A stretch of DNA of 64,000 nt from Caldicellulosiruptor diazotrophicus (GCF_017347585.1 NZ_AP024480.1:548001-612000), one strand, 5' to 3'. Counted from the stretch's first letter, positions 21,101 to 30,095 are shown. Numbers and translations are program-made. Notes: generated from the sequence alone by a model not told the origin.

Positions 21101-23491
21101 ACTCAAGAAATTGGCGGCAAAGGTGAAGGCATGGGTAATCACAATCTTTCGGTAGCAGATGTAGATAATGATGGATGCGATGAAATAATTGCTGGGTCAT
21201 TAACGCTTGACCATGACGGTAAAATCTTGTATGTAATGGATGGAGAAATGGGAAGAGAATTGGGTTCGCATGGCGATGCATTGCATGTAGGTGCATTTTT
21301 CCCAGACCGTGAAGGGATTCAGGTATTTGGTGTTCATGAGGTACCTGCTGTAGCTTCGCTTGAGCTTCATGATGGTGCAACTGGCGAAACTTTACAAGCT
21401 TACTTTGCTTATAAAGACACAGGACGTGGAGTTTGTGCAAACATAGCTTCTGAGCCAGGTTATGAATTTTGGGGTGCTGGTGATTTCAATGATGTAAACA
21501 AAGGTGCAGGTATATATAATGTATATGGCAAGATAATTAGCAATGATTGTCGGGCAGCAGGACTTCCTATGAATTTTGCGCTGTACTGGGATGGGGACCT
21601 AATGCAAGAGCTTCTCGATGATGTTAGCATTTTCAAATATGATGAAACAAGAGATAAAACTGATATTATAAGAACTTTTGAAGGTGTAAAAAGTATTAAT
21701 GGAACTAAAGCAAATCCATGCTTGCAAGCCGATATTTTAGGTGATTGGCGAGAAGAAGTTATATATCCAACATTTGATAATACTGAGCTGAGAATTTATA
21801 GCACTACTATACCCACTCAATATAGAATCTATACTCTGATGCATGACCCTGTATACAGACTTGGGATAGCATGGCAGAACATTGCTTACAATCAGCCACC
21901 ACATACAAGCTTTTATCTTGGTGAGGATATAAAAGATGTTGTCTTGGCGAACAATTTACCAGTTAAAGACGTATATTATACTAATAAGCCGAAGAAAACT
22001 GATGACCCAGAAGAAAAATTGTTCTACAAGTCAGCTTCCGATAGTAAAGTAGATTTGTATTTTGAAAACAGCAAAGTTAAAGTAACAATTGAAAATAATG
22101 ATGAAATAATTGGTGCTAAGATTTCTATAAAACGCTCTAACATGGTCAATAATATCCCGTTGCTTTCTGAATTAAGTAGTACTAATAACTTTGTAGAAAT
22201 TAAAAAGAGCGAAAATATTATTAACTTACCAATTATGGTAGAGATAGAGTTTAATTCAGCTAACATAAATGGGTGTGATGTAAATTCATTAAAACTTTAC
22301 AGATACAATATCCCAGCGGCAAAATGGGAGCTTGTGAATGGACAGATACTGAATATTAGTAAGGGCATTGTATCTTTTGTTGATAATGTAGGAGGAATTT
22401 ATGGGATTTTTGGTGTAAAACCAATTGCATCATCTGGAACAGTAACAACAATTATTACAGTTCCTCAGTCGCAAGCTACAACTTCGACAACCGAAGCAAT
22501 AAAAGAACAAGAAAAAACACAGAAAGAAAGCTCAAAGGAATCATTACAATCAATGCCTCAATCTCAGGCTTTAGATAAGAATACTTTCGTTACTAATATA
22601 AATAAAGACTCTATAACAAACATAGACATAGGTAACCAGGCAAAAATTACAGTACCACCACAGTCTGTAGATGGTAATAAACCAGTTCTCAAAGTAGAAA
22701 TAATGAATAACTACACAGAAAAAGTAGATGTAGGAATGCCAATTACACAACCTATTAATGTAAACGTCGAAGGTGGAAATATTAAAAAACCAATTATTTT
22801 AGAAGTTAAAATAGCACCCGAAGTTGTTAAAAACGAAAAAGTTGTTGTAGGCTTAGTTTTTGATTCCCAGAATAAAAGATGGATACCAGCCTTAACTAAG
22901 AAAAATATGAATTCTGTTCAGGTAGAAATTAGTAAAACAGGTGTAGTTCAAATAATAGCTGCAAAATTACAAGAAATTTATGGTGATATAAGTGAAAATA
23001 ACTGGGCATATAATTCATTCAGTCAAGCAATCTCTAAAGGAATAATCACTGGATATCCTGATTTAAAACTCAAACCTGAAAAACAAATTTCATACTATGA
23101 GGCTGCTGTTATATTGGATAGGGCATTTAGCTTGAAATCTGCTGAAGATATTGAAATTTCTAAAGAAGTTCCAAAATGGGCTATAGATGCTATAAAGAAA
23201 ATGATAGATAATGGAATTTTTGAAAGCCAAAATGTTTCTGATGGGTTGCTAACGCGAATAGATGCTGTGAAATTCTTAGTAAGGATTTTAGAACAGCAAG
23301 GAATTACTATCAATGGCGATACTATACAGTTTAAAGATATAAATAATCCTTCATACATTGAAATTATTTCTAAAGCGTACAAATTGGGCATTGTGAAAGG
23401 CTATCCAGATGGTACATTTAAGCCAGAAAAATCAGTTACAAGAGCCGAATTCATTGCAATGTTAATGAGAGCCTTAAATAATGTAAAATAA
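18134..23491 (+). CDS. Surface-anchored PL11 rhamnogalacturonan lyase with SLH domains
   Basis: This 1,785-residue exported protein starts at GTG 18134 after AAAAAGGAGGG. In order, approximately: signal peptide 1-28; jelly-roll-like module 35-245; Ig-like (Big_4-type) module 250-322; a second jelly-roll 356-560; a second Ig-like module 570-652; PL11 catalytic propeller 658-1266; two beta modules; a Ser/Thr/Gln-rich linker near 1432-1490; and SLH repeats 1615-1785 (ISENNWAYNSFSQAISKGI, WAIDAIKKMIDNGIF, YPDGTFKPEKSVTRAEF). The lyase part has calcium-binding DxDGDG loops (DLDGDGEYEIIVKW, DFDGDGRSEFVVKT) and the PL11 ending IAYNQPPHTSFYLG. It would cleave the rhamnogalacturonan I backbone at the cell surface by beta-elimination. 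SLH domains bind pyruvylated wall polymer, linking it to the CsaB-TagA gene at 50664. Confidence 0.93.
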   Translation: MKKKVCAFVVLISFLLFNIFGNVFVVKGNNIFDPSNYVLFDGTNFEDGSTWGFTASAGASSTVVTDVYGNKYLEAKGSGSGTRSVVKTFTSSTTKDKVLIIFDWQPMDVSTSANNSEVLISDENNNPLFRLVKKGGTNGAIGYSVGTTGIDLSKVTYINSIDTTQKWLTVHILFDFSAETVSFEIFNKDDPSKYFSAYNLDLKNIIYLNKIKKISIIGNRASGNTLNFTTNIDNIFIYTSTTDAPIQGAKNIVEIVSSYTYNYDFPLGTSINDVISFFPTTLNVKLENNVVVNNVPVSWSCYNYNPNQEGTYQFIGNLIVDGITGVKNDYNITAQINVRLLNLVFIPPQIPGYEAVYATDFGDTITVVPKYWGFSTQNATLNINTSNVKGNSTPKLEFTQINQTGGRVATKSFGETIKGDSILIKLDWYPGLLNDKGTNPYENGGELRLVDSSGNTFWVLNNTRNSPLKLVLGGTVSYMTYFADPEKWYNIEVNCDVLNKLIYTKITDTETSTVVEFTYSIEGIAFDGTLKSMSLVGIRTSGNNITWTTYLDNVWIYNKPIPQNRIINVDKLPYKTVYVNTVQDVSQIGLPSKVTVTLASGQKKEVEVQNWESIGGQRSPDKPGIYTFKGILKEDNTVDNTYGKYAVCYVYNKLPPSKAVRQTEWLNRGLIALKAENGIFISWRLLADEYKKDIKFNIYRNGQKLNITPLTVTNYLDSDGNPGDIYKIETLLNGTKIEEMQVTALDKDYISIPLQKPEDGINEAGESYTYEANDCSVGDLDGDGEYEIIVKWLPSNAIDSSQTGLTGPTIFDAYKLDGTLLWRMNMGLNLTSGAHYNQFLVYDFDGDGRSEFVVKTADGTTVYGTTYGKVDYSKVISVIGDPSKNGAYRFGPSGAFPGKVWGGPEYISIFDGETGKVLDSIEYRYSIEKTGVASWGDTWYNRSDRFLAAVAYLNGTTPSIVFGRGYYARTTFVAYDFINGKLQERWHFDTQEIGGKGEGMGNHNLSVADVDNDGCDEIIAGSLTLDHDGKILYVMDGEMGRELGSHGDALHVGAFFPDREGIQVFGVHEVPAVASLELHDGATGETLQAYFAYKDTGRGVCANIASEPGYEFWGAGDFNDVNKGAGIYNVYGKIISNDCRAAGLPMNFALYWDGDLMQELLDDVSIFKYDETRDKTDIIRTFEGVKSINGTKANPCLQADILGDWREEVIYPTFDNTELRIYSTTIPTQYRIYTLMHDPVYRLGIAWQNIAYNQPPHTSFYLGEDIKDVVLANNLPVKDVYYTNKPKKTDDPEEKLFYKSASDSKVDLYFENSKVKVTIENNDEIIGAKISIKRSNMVNNIPLLSELSSTNNFVEIKKSENIINLPIMVEIEFNSANINGCDVNSLKLYRYNIPAAKWELVNGQILNISKGIVSFVDNVGGIYGIFGVKPIASSGTVTTIITVPQSQATTSTTEAIKEQEKTQKESSKESLQSMPQSQALDKNTFVTNINKDSITNIDIGNQAKITVPPQSVDGNKPVLKVEIMNNYTEKVDVGMPITQPINVNVEGGNIKKPIILEVKIAPEVVKNEKVVVGLVFDSQNKRWIPALTKKNMNSVQVEISKTGVVQIIAAKLQEIYGDISENNWAYNSFSQAISKGIITGYPDLKLKPEKQISYYEAAVILDRAFSLKSAEDIEISKEVPKWAIDAIKKMIDNGIFESQNVSDGLLTRIDAVKFLVRILEQQGITINGDTIQFKDINNPSYIEIISKAYKLGIVKGYPDGTFKPEKSVTRAEFIAMLMRALNNVK

Positions 23492-23516
23492 GTAATGAAA
23501 TTTTAACACAAATTAA

Positions 23517-23553
23517 GTGGGGCTATCCAAATTATGAATAGCCCCACTTTTTA
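23517..23553 (+). terminator. Terminator of the SLH-anchored lyase gene
   Basis: Arms 23517-23526 (gtggggctat) and 23538-23547 (atagccccac) form a perfect 10-bp stem followed by five Ts. It lies between convergent genes. Confidence 0.85.
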
Positions 23554-23594
23554 TTTAGATCTTGATTGGTTATTTTATGTTAAAGATTGTTATT

Positions 23595-24377
23595 TCAAAA
23601 TGTTATTACCCTGTTTTCGTCAGCTGACTGTCTTGCAAGCAATGAAGAAAGAGTAACATAAAAACTATCTTCAGCATTTACTAAACACTCGTCTTTTCCT
23701 CTTACGTAGTTAATAAAGTCTAAAAATACAATAGGTGGTGATTCTAAATGAACTTCTATAACTCCTTTCGTTTCATTATTAATCAAAAAAACCTTTCCAT
23801 TTATAACTTCAATTATTCCATTTGTACCAACAACTCTAATTCGGTCATCGTCGTGCGTTGGTGCATCGTTTGGACGCAAATAGTCGATATTTACAGTTGC
23901 AAAAATTTCATCTTCCATTACAAAACTACAAAAAGCAGTGGCTTCAAGCTCACCATGATCATTATTATAAAGTTTTGAATGTCTTGCAAAGACCGATTTA
24001 AATTTCTTGCCACTTAGCCAATAAATCCAATCAATAGCATGAATCCCAACCCAGGGAATTGTTCCGCCATATGTTCTTCTCTGTTTGTAAAAATCAGGTC
24101 GCATTCCAAGTTTATAAGATTTTTGAGCATGTATCAGTCTTATTCTACCTATCTTGTTTTCATTTATAAGTTTATAAGCAGTCCAAAAATGGGGTGTATA
24201 GCGCAATCCCAACATTGACGAAAGTTTTACTTTTGTTTGTTTCCACACACTCTTTAGTTCTTCAAGTTCTTCTATTGAAAGTGCAACAGGTTTTTCCATA
24301 TATACGTGGATTCCTCTTTCCATAGCCTCAATTGCAAGCTCAGAATTTTTATAAAAAAATGTATTAATCACAGCAAT
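23595..24377 (-). pseudogene. 5'-truncated Gfo/Idh/MocA oxidoreductase, mosaic copy
   Basis: It is homologous to the intact 330-residue protein at 33077-34069 but lacks about the first 72 residues, including the whole nucleotide-binding GxxGxxG motif, so it cannot work as a dehydrogenase. The remaining open frame (258 residues from an internal ATG at 24371) includes the EKPVALS segment and the substrate domain. The part covered by 23788-24377 is base-identical to the other copy, while the last roughly 66 residues are only about two-thirds identical. The homology ends abruptly at 24377, next to an IS3 remnant. It is convergent with the lyase gene. Confidence 0.85.
23788..24377. repeat. 590-bp perfect direct repeat, left copy
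   Basis: By eye every base matches 33273-33862 at a constant offset of 9,485. The first mismatches are at 23787/33272 and 24378/33863. Both copies lie inside Gfo/Idh/MocA sequences in the same orientation. Confidence 0.9.
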
Positions 24378-24444
24378 ACCTTAGCTGTTTGATTAATGAT
24401 ACTTTTTTCCATTTTAGTCAACTACATTATAACTTTTATTATAC

Positions 24445-24860
24445 AATGTACACAATTATATTTTATTACCCGAGACAGAAGTTATATAGCTTATTCTATT
24501 GGACGTTCGAATAGCAGTGAGTTAGTGTTTGAAACATTTGAGGCAGTGATATTAGTTAATCCAGAAGCGAGACCTATATTTCATAGTGATAGAGGATTTC
24601 AAGTATACAAGCAAAGCATTTAAAAAAAGCTTGAGGATAAGGGAATAGTATGGAGCATGCCAAGGGTTGGTTGTTGTATAGATAATGGACCTATGAAAGG
24701 ATTCTGGGGGATATTGAGTTTAGAAATGTATTATTCAAGTAATTTTAATGATTGTGATAGTTTGAATAAAGTAGTTAAAATATTAAATATAGATTATTAT
24801 AACACGAAAAGGTATCAAAAATGATTGAAGTGCATGTCACCATTGGGCATCGCGGACAAC
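24445..24860 (+). mobile_element. Degenerate IS3-family transposase (OrfB C-terminal half)
   Basis: One reading frame carries IS3/IS150-type integrase sequence: IAYSIGRSNSSELVFETF, IFHSDRGFQVY, KKLEDKGIVWSMPRVGCCID, DNGPMKGFWGILSLEMYY, YYNTKRYQK, LKCMSP. Two in-frame stops interrupt it (at 24621 and after YQK). The glutamate of the DDE triad, normally in MEGFWG, is replaced by lysine. The N-terminal half with the first Asp, OrfA and the terminal inverted repeats are not recognisable. It is a dead remnant touching the left repeat boundary. Confidence 0.85.
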
Positions 24861-25323
24861 TCCTTGGCATATTGGGATAATACAGGTAACAACAACAGCT
24901 GCAGTTAGAGTTACCTGAAAAATTATTATCATTTACTTTGTCAATTTGATTGAGACTAATTCATGTGCTTCAAGTTTTCTATTGTGAAAAACTATTGCCT
25001 TTGTCTTTAGCATTTTAAGTAAGGAATACTGATCTTTCCGACAACATAAAGCAATTTAGCAAGTTCTCTAGAAACTGTTATAAAATGGGCGAGTTGGATT
25101 ATTTTCGGAACAATGCATGTTTAGAACTTGTTTAATAGCCGCGTTTTTTAGCCATGTTTTTTGGGATTTTGATGATCTCATTTTACCATAATTATGATAC
25201 CCTTTTGATTATTACTCATTGATATTGTGACAGTACATACAATTTTCATTTTAAATCTACTTGAGTAGATTGTGGTTTGGTATTATCTATATGACATAGA
25301 AAGAACAGTAAAAATTAATAATA
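24861..25323. other. Non-coding or decayed sequence downstream of the IS remnant
   Basis: I find no credible gene, promoter or fold here. Short open stretches on the minus strand (for example near 25000-25110) are broken by stops and match nothing I can name. It is probably decayed insertion-sequence or intergenic DNA. Confidence 0.4.
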
Positions 25324-25366
25324 AAGGGTTGGTTAGCGATTTTGCCAAACCAACCCTCTTATTTTT
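25324..25366. terminator. Hairpin downstream of the secreted PL11 gene
   Basis: Arms 25324-25333 (agggttggtt) and 25348-25357 (aaccaaccct) form a perfect 10-bp stem. A T-rich tail follows on the plus strand, and an AT-rich tail (ttattattaattttt) on the minus strand. It could end the minus-strand PL11 transcript, 200 bases past its stop, and also block readthrough from the left. Confidence 0.65.
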
Positions 25367-25558
25367 TCCATCATAACTGAAAATTTATATTTAATACTAT
25401 CACTTGGCTTAATTTTGATTATTGAAAATTTATTATTTTTGGACACTAACTTTCTGATTTTTAGAGGCCAGTTCAGCTTTCATTTCAGTTACTCTCTTTA
25501 TTTAAAACTATTTTATTTTAAATTGTTAAATGTAATTTCTTCTCTTTCTGAATTAATT

Positions 25559-27418
25559 TTACGGCACTAAGTAAATATTAGGTGTTGGTGGAGTACTCAT
25601 TCCGTTACCTATGAAGAAACTTGTGTGTGGCGGTTGGTTGTATCCTACATTTTGCCATGCAATGGATATTCTATATTGGGGATCATGCATAAGTGTATAG
25701 ATTTTTGTGTTACACTGATATGTTGTTGTGTATATGCGCAGAGCTGTATCATCAGACGTTCTCCAGATAATTTCTTCTCTCCAATCACCAAAGATATCCG
25801 CTGTCAGGCAGGGTGTGGCTTTTGTTCCATTGTTAGAAGCACAACCCGACGCGGTTAGTAAGGTGGTAGTAGAATTGGTGCTTGGATCCCATTTATAGAC
25901 ATAAATATTATCAAGCAATTCTCTCAATAAGTCTCCATCCCACCATACAGCAAAGTTTATTGGGGGTGTAGTACTTGAAATTTTTGTGCCGTTTGAACTG
26001 TATAGTCCTACTGTTGAAGCAGCCCACACTTCCATGCCAGGATAATTAGCATCGATATCTGCTGCTAAGGCACGACCACAGTCTGATGAAGTAGTAACTC
26101 TCAATAAAATTGTTCCGGTTCTTGCATCTCTTAAACTTGCTCCTGCGCCCGTTGAAGTATTTTCGTGACATTGCCATACTTCTAAACCACTACGACTTGG
26201 TATTATATCAGCAAGATGAATAGCATCTCCATGACCTAATCCTGTTGTATACATTGGTGAACCATCATCATTTACTGCCATGGCACCATAAATTATTTCA
26301 TCTTTTCCATCTCCATCAACATCTCCTACACTTAAATTGTGGTTGCCTTGGCCTTCATAATTATCTCTATAACCATCGTTCATTTCACCTGTGTCAAATT
26401 GCCATACTTTTGTTAATGATCCATTTCGGTAGTTCCAAGCAACTATATAGGTTTTTGTATAATATCCTCTACACATAATCAAAGTAGGCCTTTGCCCATC
26501 AACATATGCTACCCCGCCTAAGAATCTGTCAACACGGTTTCCATAGGAATCGCCCCATGAAGAGACGGTACCACGAGGTGGAATATAATTTGTTGTTACT
26601 AATGCTTTACCGTCAGTTCCACGGAAAATTGTCAGATACTCTGGGCCATCTAATATTCTTCCAGCTGAATTTCTCCAATCTTTTGAGCCGTCACCGATTA
26701 TAGCACCTGTACCATCTCTTGTACCATCTGCAGTTTTACATGCAATTTCTGCTTTACCATCTCCATCAAAATCGTAAACAATAAACTGGGTATAATGAGC
26801 GCCTGCTCTAATATTTATTCCCAAATCAATTCTCCACTTTCTTGTGCCATTCAACTCATATCCATCCAAGTAAACATTGCTGGTGTAGCCATCTTGAGAC
26901 GGATCTTTCGCATCACTTGGTTCCCACTTGACAACAATTTCATATTCTTTATCACCATCAAGATCAGCAATACTACAATCATTGGCGGAATAAGTAGCGC
27001 CTAACGGTGAAGTAGACGGCCTTTGTAAAGGAACTGTCAGATAATTAGTTGTCCATACTCCTACTGTTTCTGAAGCCGTTCCTTCTGCTCCATTAATGAC
27101 TGGCTTAATGTAATATGTGCATGATGAATTCCCACCTGTATCTAAAAAGTTTGTTCTGTTTGTAACCACATTTGTATTAATCCTTGTACCATTCCGGTAA
27201 ATGTTAAAGCCTATATCTGAGGGGTCAGTTCCTAACATACGCCAGCTAAGGTACACTCCGTCACTACGTTGGATTGCGATTAGACCTCGATTTAAGTTTT
27301 CCATTTGGCGAGCAGCCATTGCAGGGGTGATGGCTATAGAATAAGTTATCACAGCACTTAATACAACAATAAGTGAAAGTAAAATTTTCTTCCATTTTTT
27401 CAGTTTGTTTCTTAACAC
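25559..27418 (-). CDS. Secreted PL11 rhamnogalacturonan lyase
   Basis: The protein has 619 residues from GTG 27418 (AGGAGGG upstream). A signal peptide with cleavage near ITPAMAA-RQ is followed directly by the PL11 catalytic module (MENLNRGLIAIQRSDGVYLSWRMLG). The calcium loops DLDGDKEYEIVVKW, DFDGDGKAEIACKTADGT and DVDGDGKDEIIYG and the ending VGYNQPPHTSFFIG match the SLH-anchored enzyme at 18134. There are no binding or anchoring modules; it is almost catalytic domain only. It would act as a free extracellular endo-lyase on rhamnogalacturonan I. It sits inside the repeat-bounded accessory segment with its own long upstream region. Confidence 0.92.
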   Translation of the reverse strand: MLRNKLKKWKKILLSLIVVLSAVITYSIAITPAMAARQMENLNRGLIAIQRSDGVYLSWRMLGTDPSDIGFNIYRNGTRINTNVVTNRTNFLDTGGNSSCTYYIKPVINGAEGTASETVGVWTTNYLTVPLQRPSTSPLGATYSANDCSIADLDGDKEYEIVVKWEPSDAKDPSQDGYTSNVYLDGYELNGTRKWRIDLGINIRAGAHYTQFIVYDFDGDGKAEIACKTADGTRDGTGAIIGDGSKDWRNSAGRILDGPEYLTIFRGTDGKALVTTNYIPPRGTVSSWGDSYGNRVDRFLGGVAYVDGQRPTLIMCRGYYTKTYIVAWNYRNGSLTKVWQFDTGEMNDGYRDNYEGQGNHNLSVGDVDGDGKDEIIYGAMAVNDDGSPMYTTGLGHGDAIHLADIIPSRSGLEVWQCHENTSTGAGASLRDARTGTILLRVTTSSDCGRALAADIDANYPGMEVWAASTVGLYSSNGTKISSTTPPINFAVWWDGDLLRELLDNIYVYKWDPSTNSTTTLLTASGCASNNGTKATPCLTADIFGDWREEIIWRTSDDTALRIYTTTYQCNTKIYTLMHDPQYRISIAWQNVGYNQPPHTSFFIGNGMSTPPTPNIYLVP

Positions 27419-27661
27419 TTTTTAGCCCTCCTTTTTTGATTTTAAAACTTTAAAATACTACTTTTCTTTTGCAACTTTGTTGTTTTTAGCTTTTGTAATG
27501 GTGTAAGTTTTTTTTTTAAAGAGTACATTGTTTTTTTGATTTTTCACCACCTTTACTCCCAGTTTTTTTACACTTTAATTATTGCAAATTATAAAATTCA
27601 AGTAAATTCTTCTTTTTTACTAAATCTTTAAAATTAATTCGTGTAAAGAAAAAGTAAATTA

Positions 27662-27877
27662 CTAATGAAAATCAAGAAATTGCTCTTTATGTTTATAATA
27701 ATAGGCAGCAATATCTACTCTGCTTCTTGCTTGTAGTTTTAACATAATCATCTTAATATATGTCTTCACTGTACATTCACTTATATTTAGTACTTTGGAT
27801 ATTTCTTTGTTACTGTATCCTTCAGCAATAAGCTTAATTATTTCTTTCTCTCTTTTGGTAAAGTCGATAATCGACAT
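27662..27877 (-). CDS. Stand-alone LuxR-type HTH regulator
   Basis: This protein of about 71 residues (MSIIDFTKREKEIIKLIAEG...) consists only of a LuxR/GerE-type helix-turn-helix, with the usual core SNKEISKVLNISECTVKTYIKMIMLKL. An in-frame ATG at 27955 would add 26 residues and overlap the propeller gene by 19 bases, but its ribosome site is poor; the choice is uncertain. No receiver or ligand domain is present, as in Bacillus GerE (about 74 residues). It follows the beta-propeller gene in the same direction, so the two are probably co-transcribed. The target is unknown. Confidence 0.75.
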   Translation of the reverse strand: MSIIDFTKREKEIIKLIAEGYSNKEISKVLNISECTVKTYIKMIMLKLQARSRVDIAAYYYKHKEQFLDFH

Positions 27878-27936
27878 CTTTGGGTTCTTCCCTGCCTTCC
27901 AATTTCCTAATTTAAAATATATAATTTTATAAATTT

Positions 27937-29430
27937 TCAAAATTTTAATAAACATACTAAAAAAGCATCTGATAATCCTTTAGAAATTCTTCTAAATATC
28001 CCTTTTTTAGAATTTGAATTTCCTACCATTACTATTTGACTACCGCTGATACTGATTGCATAGAGTACTTCATCATTTTCCCCGCCAAAGGTTTCGACTT
28101 TTTCTAATTGGCCTTCTTCACTTATTAGCGCTAAGAGTATATCATTTTTTCCTTTATTCTTTCTGTACAGATGATAGTCATTAGAATTTGAAACCCCGCA
28201 TAGGAGAATTTTGTTATTATATTTCTCTATTGATACAAACTTTTCATCATTACTACCACCAATGTTATTAATCCATATTAGATTACCTTGTCTATCATAA
28301 GAAACCAAGATAATATCATTATTTCCAAAGTTTCTACCTTTAAAATTGCCATCTGGTGAATTACTTATTCCACCTACTATAAACTTGCCTTTAGAGATTT
28401 CAGTCACTTTGAGGAGGACATCTTCTCCACTTCCCCTGAGATATGATGACCATTTAAGCTTGCCTTTAGAATCTAACAAAGCTATGAATCCATCCAACGA
28501 GCCACTTTTAATTTCTTCTGAACACCCAGCTATGACTATCTCGTTAGTTTGTGTTATACAGGCATCATTGATATAATCACTTCCGTCTTTTCCCCACACT
28601 TTAATCCAGTTTAGTTTACCATCAAACGAATATTTTGCTATAATTCCGTCCCATTTGCCCTTAGAATAACCTTTCATATCTTTATCTTGAGAGCCAGTGA
28701 TACCAATAACAACATATCCATCTTTAGTGACTAACACTTTTTTATATTCATCGTAACTGCTTCCGCCAAAAGTATTCAGCCAGTTGATATGTCCATCACT
28801 TTTCCTTAAAGAGACTATAAAGGCATCTGCTGTTCCTCTGTTTTTGTTGACGAAATCTCCATCATTTGAAAAAGTATATCCTACACATACTATGGTATCT
28901 TTTGATTCTACAATGTCATTAATACAATCAAAGTTGGAGCCGCCTATACACTTTTGCCATTGGAGATTGCCTTTTAATTTGAATTTTAAAATAAAGCTGT
29001 CATCATTTCCCTTAGAGAGGTATTTCACATCATGATCTACTGAAGAAGAGATGCCTAAGACGAACAATTCCTGATGCTTTGTAAGTAAAATTCTTCTAAA
29101 GGTATCAACATAACTCCCGCCAAAGCTCTTTTTCCAAAGAAATTTTCCAGTAAGAGAGTAGGCGACAATAATTCCATCTTCGTTTCCTTTTGAGATGTGA
29201 TATAAATTTTTATCATTAGAGAAGCTTGACCCTGCTGCAAATATTGTCTTACTTGCTTGATCAATTTCACAGTCAAGAAAACTATCATTTTTACTTCCGC
29301 CCCATAATGTTATCCAACCATTTTTATAATATGCCAGTTCTTGTGGAGAAAATAAGGTTAGATAAATACTAAAAGGGATTAATAATAATGTACAAAATAA
29401 AATTATTAAACTTTTTTTTTCATATTCCAA
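27937..29430 (-). CDS. Membrane-anchored beta-propeller protein of unknown function
   Basis: The protein has 497 residues. An N-terminal membrane helix (SLIILFCTLLLIPFSIYLTLF) is followed by about eight repeats of 50-55 residues with the pattern GGSxxD, then a strand with GxSxSxDxD, then KGxxDxIIxKYxxxGxLxWxK. This is an SBBP-like beta-propeller facing outward. I recognise no enzyme motif; such propellers often bind partners or glycans. The annotated start is TTG 29430, but GGGAGG ends only 2 bases before it. An ATG at 29423 has ideal spacing yet is out of frame across a run of nine A. LuxR-type genes lie on both sides. Confidence 0.75.
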   Translation of the reverse strand: MEYEKKSLIILFCTLLLIPFSIYLTLFSPQELAYYKNGWITLWGGSKNDSFLDCEIDQASKTIFAAGSSFSNDKNLYHISKGNEDGIIVAYSLTGKFLWKKSFGGSYVDTFRRILLTKHQELFVLGISSSVDHDVKYLSKGNDDSFILKFKLKGNLQWQKCIGGSNFDCINDIVESKDTIVCVGYTFSNDGDFVNKNRGTADAFIVSLRKSDGHINWLNTFGGSSYDEYKKVLVTKDGYVVIGITGSQDKDMKGYSKGKWDGIIAKYSFDGKLNWIKVWGKDGSDYINDACITQTNEIVIAGCSEEIKSGSLDGFIALLDSKGKLKWSSYLRGSGEDVLLKVTEISKGKFIVGGISNSPDGNFKGRNFGNNDIILVSYDRQGNLIWINNIGGSNDEKFVSIEKYNNKILLCGVSNSNDYHLYRKNKGKNDILLALISEEGQLEKVETFGGENDEVLYAISISGSQIVMVGNSNSKKGIFRRISKGLSDAFLVCLLKF

Positions 29431-29852
29431 GTCCTCCCTTCTCGTTGTTTTATAAAGTTTTTATATGTAATAAGATTGTTTTATTTAATTTTATCACATA
29501 TTTAAACAAAAGTAAATAGAAAACAAAATATTATTGCTAATTTTGACTTGTAGCAATAATGATATCAATACAGTAAACTTATTTTGGCTAATTTTTTTAT
29601 ATTTTTTATAAAAATTAAAGCAAATAAATAAGCTGCATATTGAAAGAATAAATTTATAATTGATTTTAAGGAGTTTTGAATTAACTATATTTCAATTAGT
29701 TTGTCAATGATTTTGTAGTTCGAGCTAAAAAATGAGAAAAAATCAAAGAAAATATTAATTTTTTTAAGGTAACATAATATTTTTTTTAGATAAAATATAT
29801 ACTGCATAGTTGTTTTGACTAAAAAATTGTACATAGGGTGGCTGATGATTAA
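29431..29852. other. Divergent AT-rich intergenic region
   Basis: This 422-bp gap lies between the minus-strand propeller gene and the plus-strand LuxR-type gene. It contains an inverted repeat, 29530-29538 (attattgct) with 29552-29560 (agcaataat), which could be an operator. I see no consensus promoter boxes and no gene. Confidence 0.4.
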
Positions 29853-30095
29853 GTGGTACATTTATGTGATGGAAACTATAATTTTACACAAAGAGAATTA
29901 CAAATTCTTCTTTTACTTTCTCAAGGAATGACAAATAAAGATATAGCCAATCAACTCAAAATAAAAATTGGGACTGTGCGTAATCATCTTAAAACAATAT
30001 ACAAAAAATTGGATATCGATAATAGAAATATGCTTATAAAATGGACTTGTGATCATCAAAACTGGATTTTGGCTATGTTGGAAAAAAGAAAATAA
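29853..30095 (+). CDS. Stand-alone LuxR-type HTH regulator
   Basis: This 80-residue protein is essentially one LuxR-type HTH: FTQRELQILLLLSQGMTNKDIANQLKIKIGTVRNHLKTIYKKL. There is no sensory domain. The start (GTG 29853) has only a weak upstream site (ggtggctga), so the N-terminus is uncertain. It points away from the propeller/LuxR pair and lies 215 bases before the GH53 gene. It may control that gene or its divergent neighbours; this is inference from position only. Confidence 0.7.
   Translation: MVHLCDGNYNFTQRELQILLLLSQGMTNKDIANQLKIKIGTVRNHLKTIYKKLDIDNRNMLIKWTCDHQNWILAMLEKRK

Noticed and set aside
21066-21440. 124-codon minus-strand frame inside the PL11-SLH gene
   Set aside because: His/Leu-rich antisense shadow of the repetitive calcium-loop coding region; the same effect occurs at 26245-26478 on the other strand of the second PL11 gene.
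24961-25110. Minus-strand stretch vaguely like a transposase tail (SRELAKLLYVVGK)
   Set aside because: Only about 35 residues between stops; not enough to name a family or even claim coding origin.
29530-29560. Terminator between the divergent propeller and LuxR genes
   Set aside because: The 9-bp inverted repeat is AT-rich with no T-tract and lies upstream of both genes; at most an operator.
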